Source: Candidatus Saccharimonadota bacterium (GTDB lineage Bacteria; Patescibacteriota; Saccharimonadia; Saccharimonadales; SLHW01). Taken from it: 13,341 nucleotides of DNA. The notes beneath the pieces were generated by a model. That model was not told the origin of the DNA, did not search any database, and worked only from the letters and a program-made list of their open reading frames with translations. The translations under genes and the position numbers were made by a program. Each line of letters opens with the position of its first letter. The stretch's first letter is position 1. This document shows, one piece after another, positions 12,662-13,341 of this stretch. The stretch lies in the NCBI GenBank assembly GCA_007132685.1, contig SLOC01000009.1, forward strand, positions 1 to 13,341, read 5' to 3'.

Positions 12662-12728
12662 GGCTATAACAGTTGTGCTTAAAATGCAATGTACCGCACT
12701 GTTGCATGGATTTGTGAGCAAAATTCGC

Positions 12729-12734
12729 TATAGT
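12729..12734 (+). promoter_or_regulatory. -10 box of the YqaA/DedA-type gene
   Basis: TATAGT ends 8 bases before the ATG at 12743. No Shine-Dalgarno is present in those 8 bases. The site is divergent from the LOG promoter. Confidence 0.45.
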
Positions 12735-12742
12735 AAACACGT

Positions 12743-13341
12743 ATGCCAAACAACGAAGACGATTCACCCCTACAAAAACCTTGGCCACGGCTCAAGGCGT
12801 TTCTATCATCCAAGCCGCTCCTCGCTTTGGTAGCCATTCTTAAGTGGCCGCGAAACAGCATTCGCAAAATGTACAACTGGGTGGTCGGCTGGTCAGAAAG
12901 CAAAAATGCTGAGCGAGCTCTAGGCGGAATAGCTGTTGCCGAGAGCTCCTTTTTTCCGATACCGCCTGACCCACTTTTAATCGCCATGACAACTGTACAA
13001 CCGAAAAAATACTTGCGATTTGCCACCATTTGTACTGTCGGTAGTGTTATTGGCGGGCTTATTGGCTACGCTATCGGTGTTGGCTTATTTGAAAGTGTCG
13101 GCCAGTGGATTATCAATACATACGGTCTACAAGAGCAGTTTGTTAGAGCTGGGGAATTATTTGAGGCAAATGCCTTTTTTGCGGTGCTTATAGCTGGCTT
13201 TACGCCAATCCCTTACAAGATTATTGCTATCTCGGCTGGCGTTTTTCAGATTAATCTAGTCACATTCATTATCGCTTCTATTATTGGTCGCGGCGGTAGA
13301 TTCTTCTTGGTGGCGTTTGCGATGCATCACTTTGGCAAACG
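12743..13341 (+). CDS. YqaA/DedA-type (VTT domain) membrane protein, 3' end cut by window
   Basis: The frame is open from the ATG at 12743 to the window edge, giving 199 complete codons. The first 50 residues are polar to amphipathic (MPNNEDDSPLQKPWPRL). Next comes AVAESSFFPIPPDPLLIAM, the conserved entry motif of the YqaA branch of DedA/SNARE-associated proteins, with the Pro-rich re-entrant loop. Helices follow (TICTVGSVIGGLIGYAIGVGLF), then AGFTPIPYKIIAISAGVFQ, the second conserved loop, and GRGGRFFLVAFA. The two opposed loops (S-S-F-F-P-I-P-P-D and F-T-P-I-P-Y-K) define the family. Related VTT proteins have been linked to undecaprenyl-phosphate or phospholipid translocation; which substrate applies here is unknown. 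Perhaps 10-20 residues are missing. Confidence 0.9.
   Translation, partial: MPNNEDDSPLQKPWPRLKAFLSSKPLLALVAILKWPRNSIRKMYNWVVGWSESKNAERALGGIAVAESSFFPIPPDPLLIAMTTVQPKKYLRFATICTVGSVIGGLIGYAIGVGLFESVGQWIINTYGLQEQFVRAGELFEANAFFAVLIAGFTPIPYKIIAISAGVFQINLVTFIIASIIGRGGRFFLVAFAMHHFGK

Noticed and set aside
12679..13029. Minus-strand ORF of 116 codons
   Set aside because: It is the shadow of the YqaA/DedA-type gene, whose plus-strand frame is open to the window edge and carries recognisable family motifs.

Overview
The window looks like a chromosomal segment of a small-genome, host-dependent bacterium of the Patescibacteria/CPR group, most likely Candidatus Saccharibacteria. This is an inference. It rests on tightly packed short genes, many starts sitting directly under a -10 box, several membrane-anchored or exported proteins of unknown family, an uptake-type ComEC without its usual C-terminal hydrolase domain, and an isolated purA. 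The standard code fits: TGA is a stop in several genes. I see no tRNA or rRNA gene, insertion sequence, CRISPR array or phage gene.

Layout. 1-803: possible end of an upstream gene, then a repeat protein built from six consecutive 22-residue repeats, closed by a strong terminator. 840-2282: a zinc-ribbon/PH-domain membrane protein converging on a voltage-sensor type potassium channel. 2328-2959: a minus-strand transcription unit with a full sigma-70-type promoter, a 27-codon isoleucine-rich leader ORF, mutually exclusive antiterminator and terminator hairpins, and an unknown 142-residue protein. 2990-4847: purA, an overlapping small gene, and a DUF3467-like gene upstream. 4909-5487: a SPOUT (TrmH-type) RNA methyltransferase. 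5515-7115: divergent genes for a LysM-like exported protein and an HExxH protein. 7127-8674: VKOR and a PH/pyridoxamine-oxidase-like fusion. 8675-8993: a 319-base gap without a convincing gene. 8994-11215: a membrane-anchored HNH nuclease translationally coupled to comEC. 11226-13341: an Ig-like surface protein, a LOG-family nucleotide hydrolase, and a partial YqaA/DedA-type membrane protein.

How the parts may work together. The HNH nuclease and ComEC form a plausible two-gene DNA processing and import unit for an organism that scavenges DNA or nucleotides. PurA and the LOG protein act on purine nucleotides. VKOR can supply disulfides to exported neighbours with paired cysteines: the HNH nuclease, the HExxH protein and the Ig-like protein. 

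Two features stand out. First, 2766-2959 has every part of a ribosome-controlled attenuator. A leaderless Ile-rich ORF ends on a segment that can form 13 consecutive base pairs with the 5' arm and loop of a 13-bp terminator. That terminator stands about a dozen bases in front of the Shine-Dalgarno of an uncharacterised gene. Second, nine starts lie 5 to 9 bases after a -10 box, often of the extended TGn type, and so appear leaderless, while eight others carry a clear Shine-Dalgarno.
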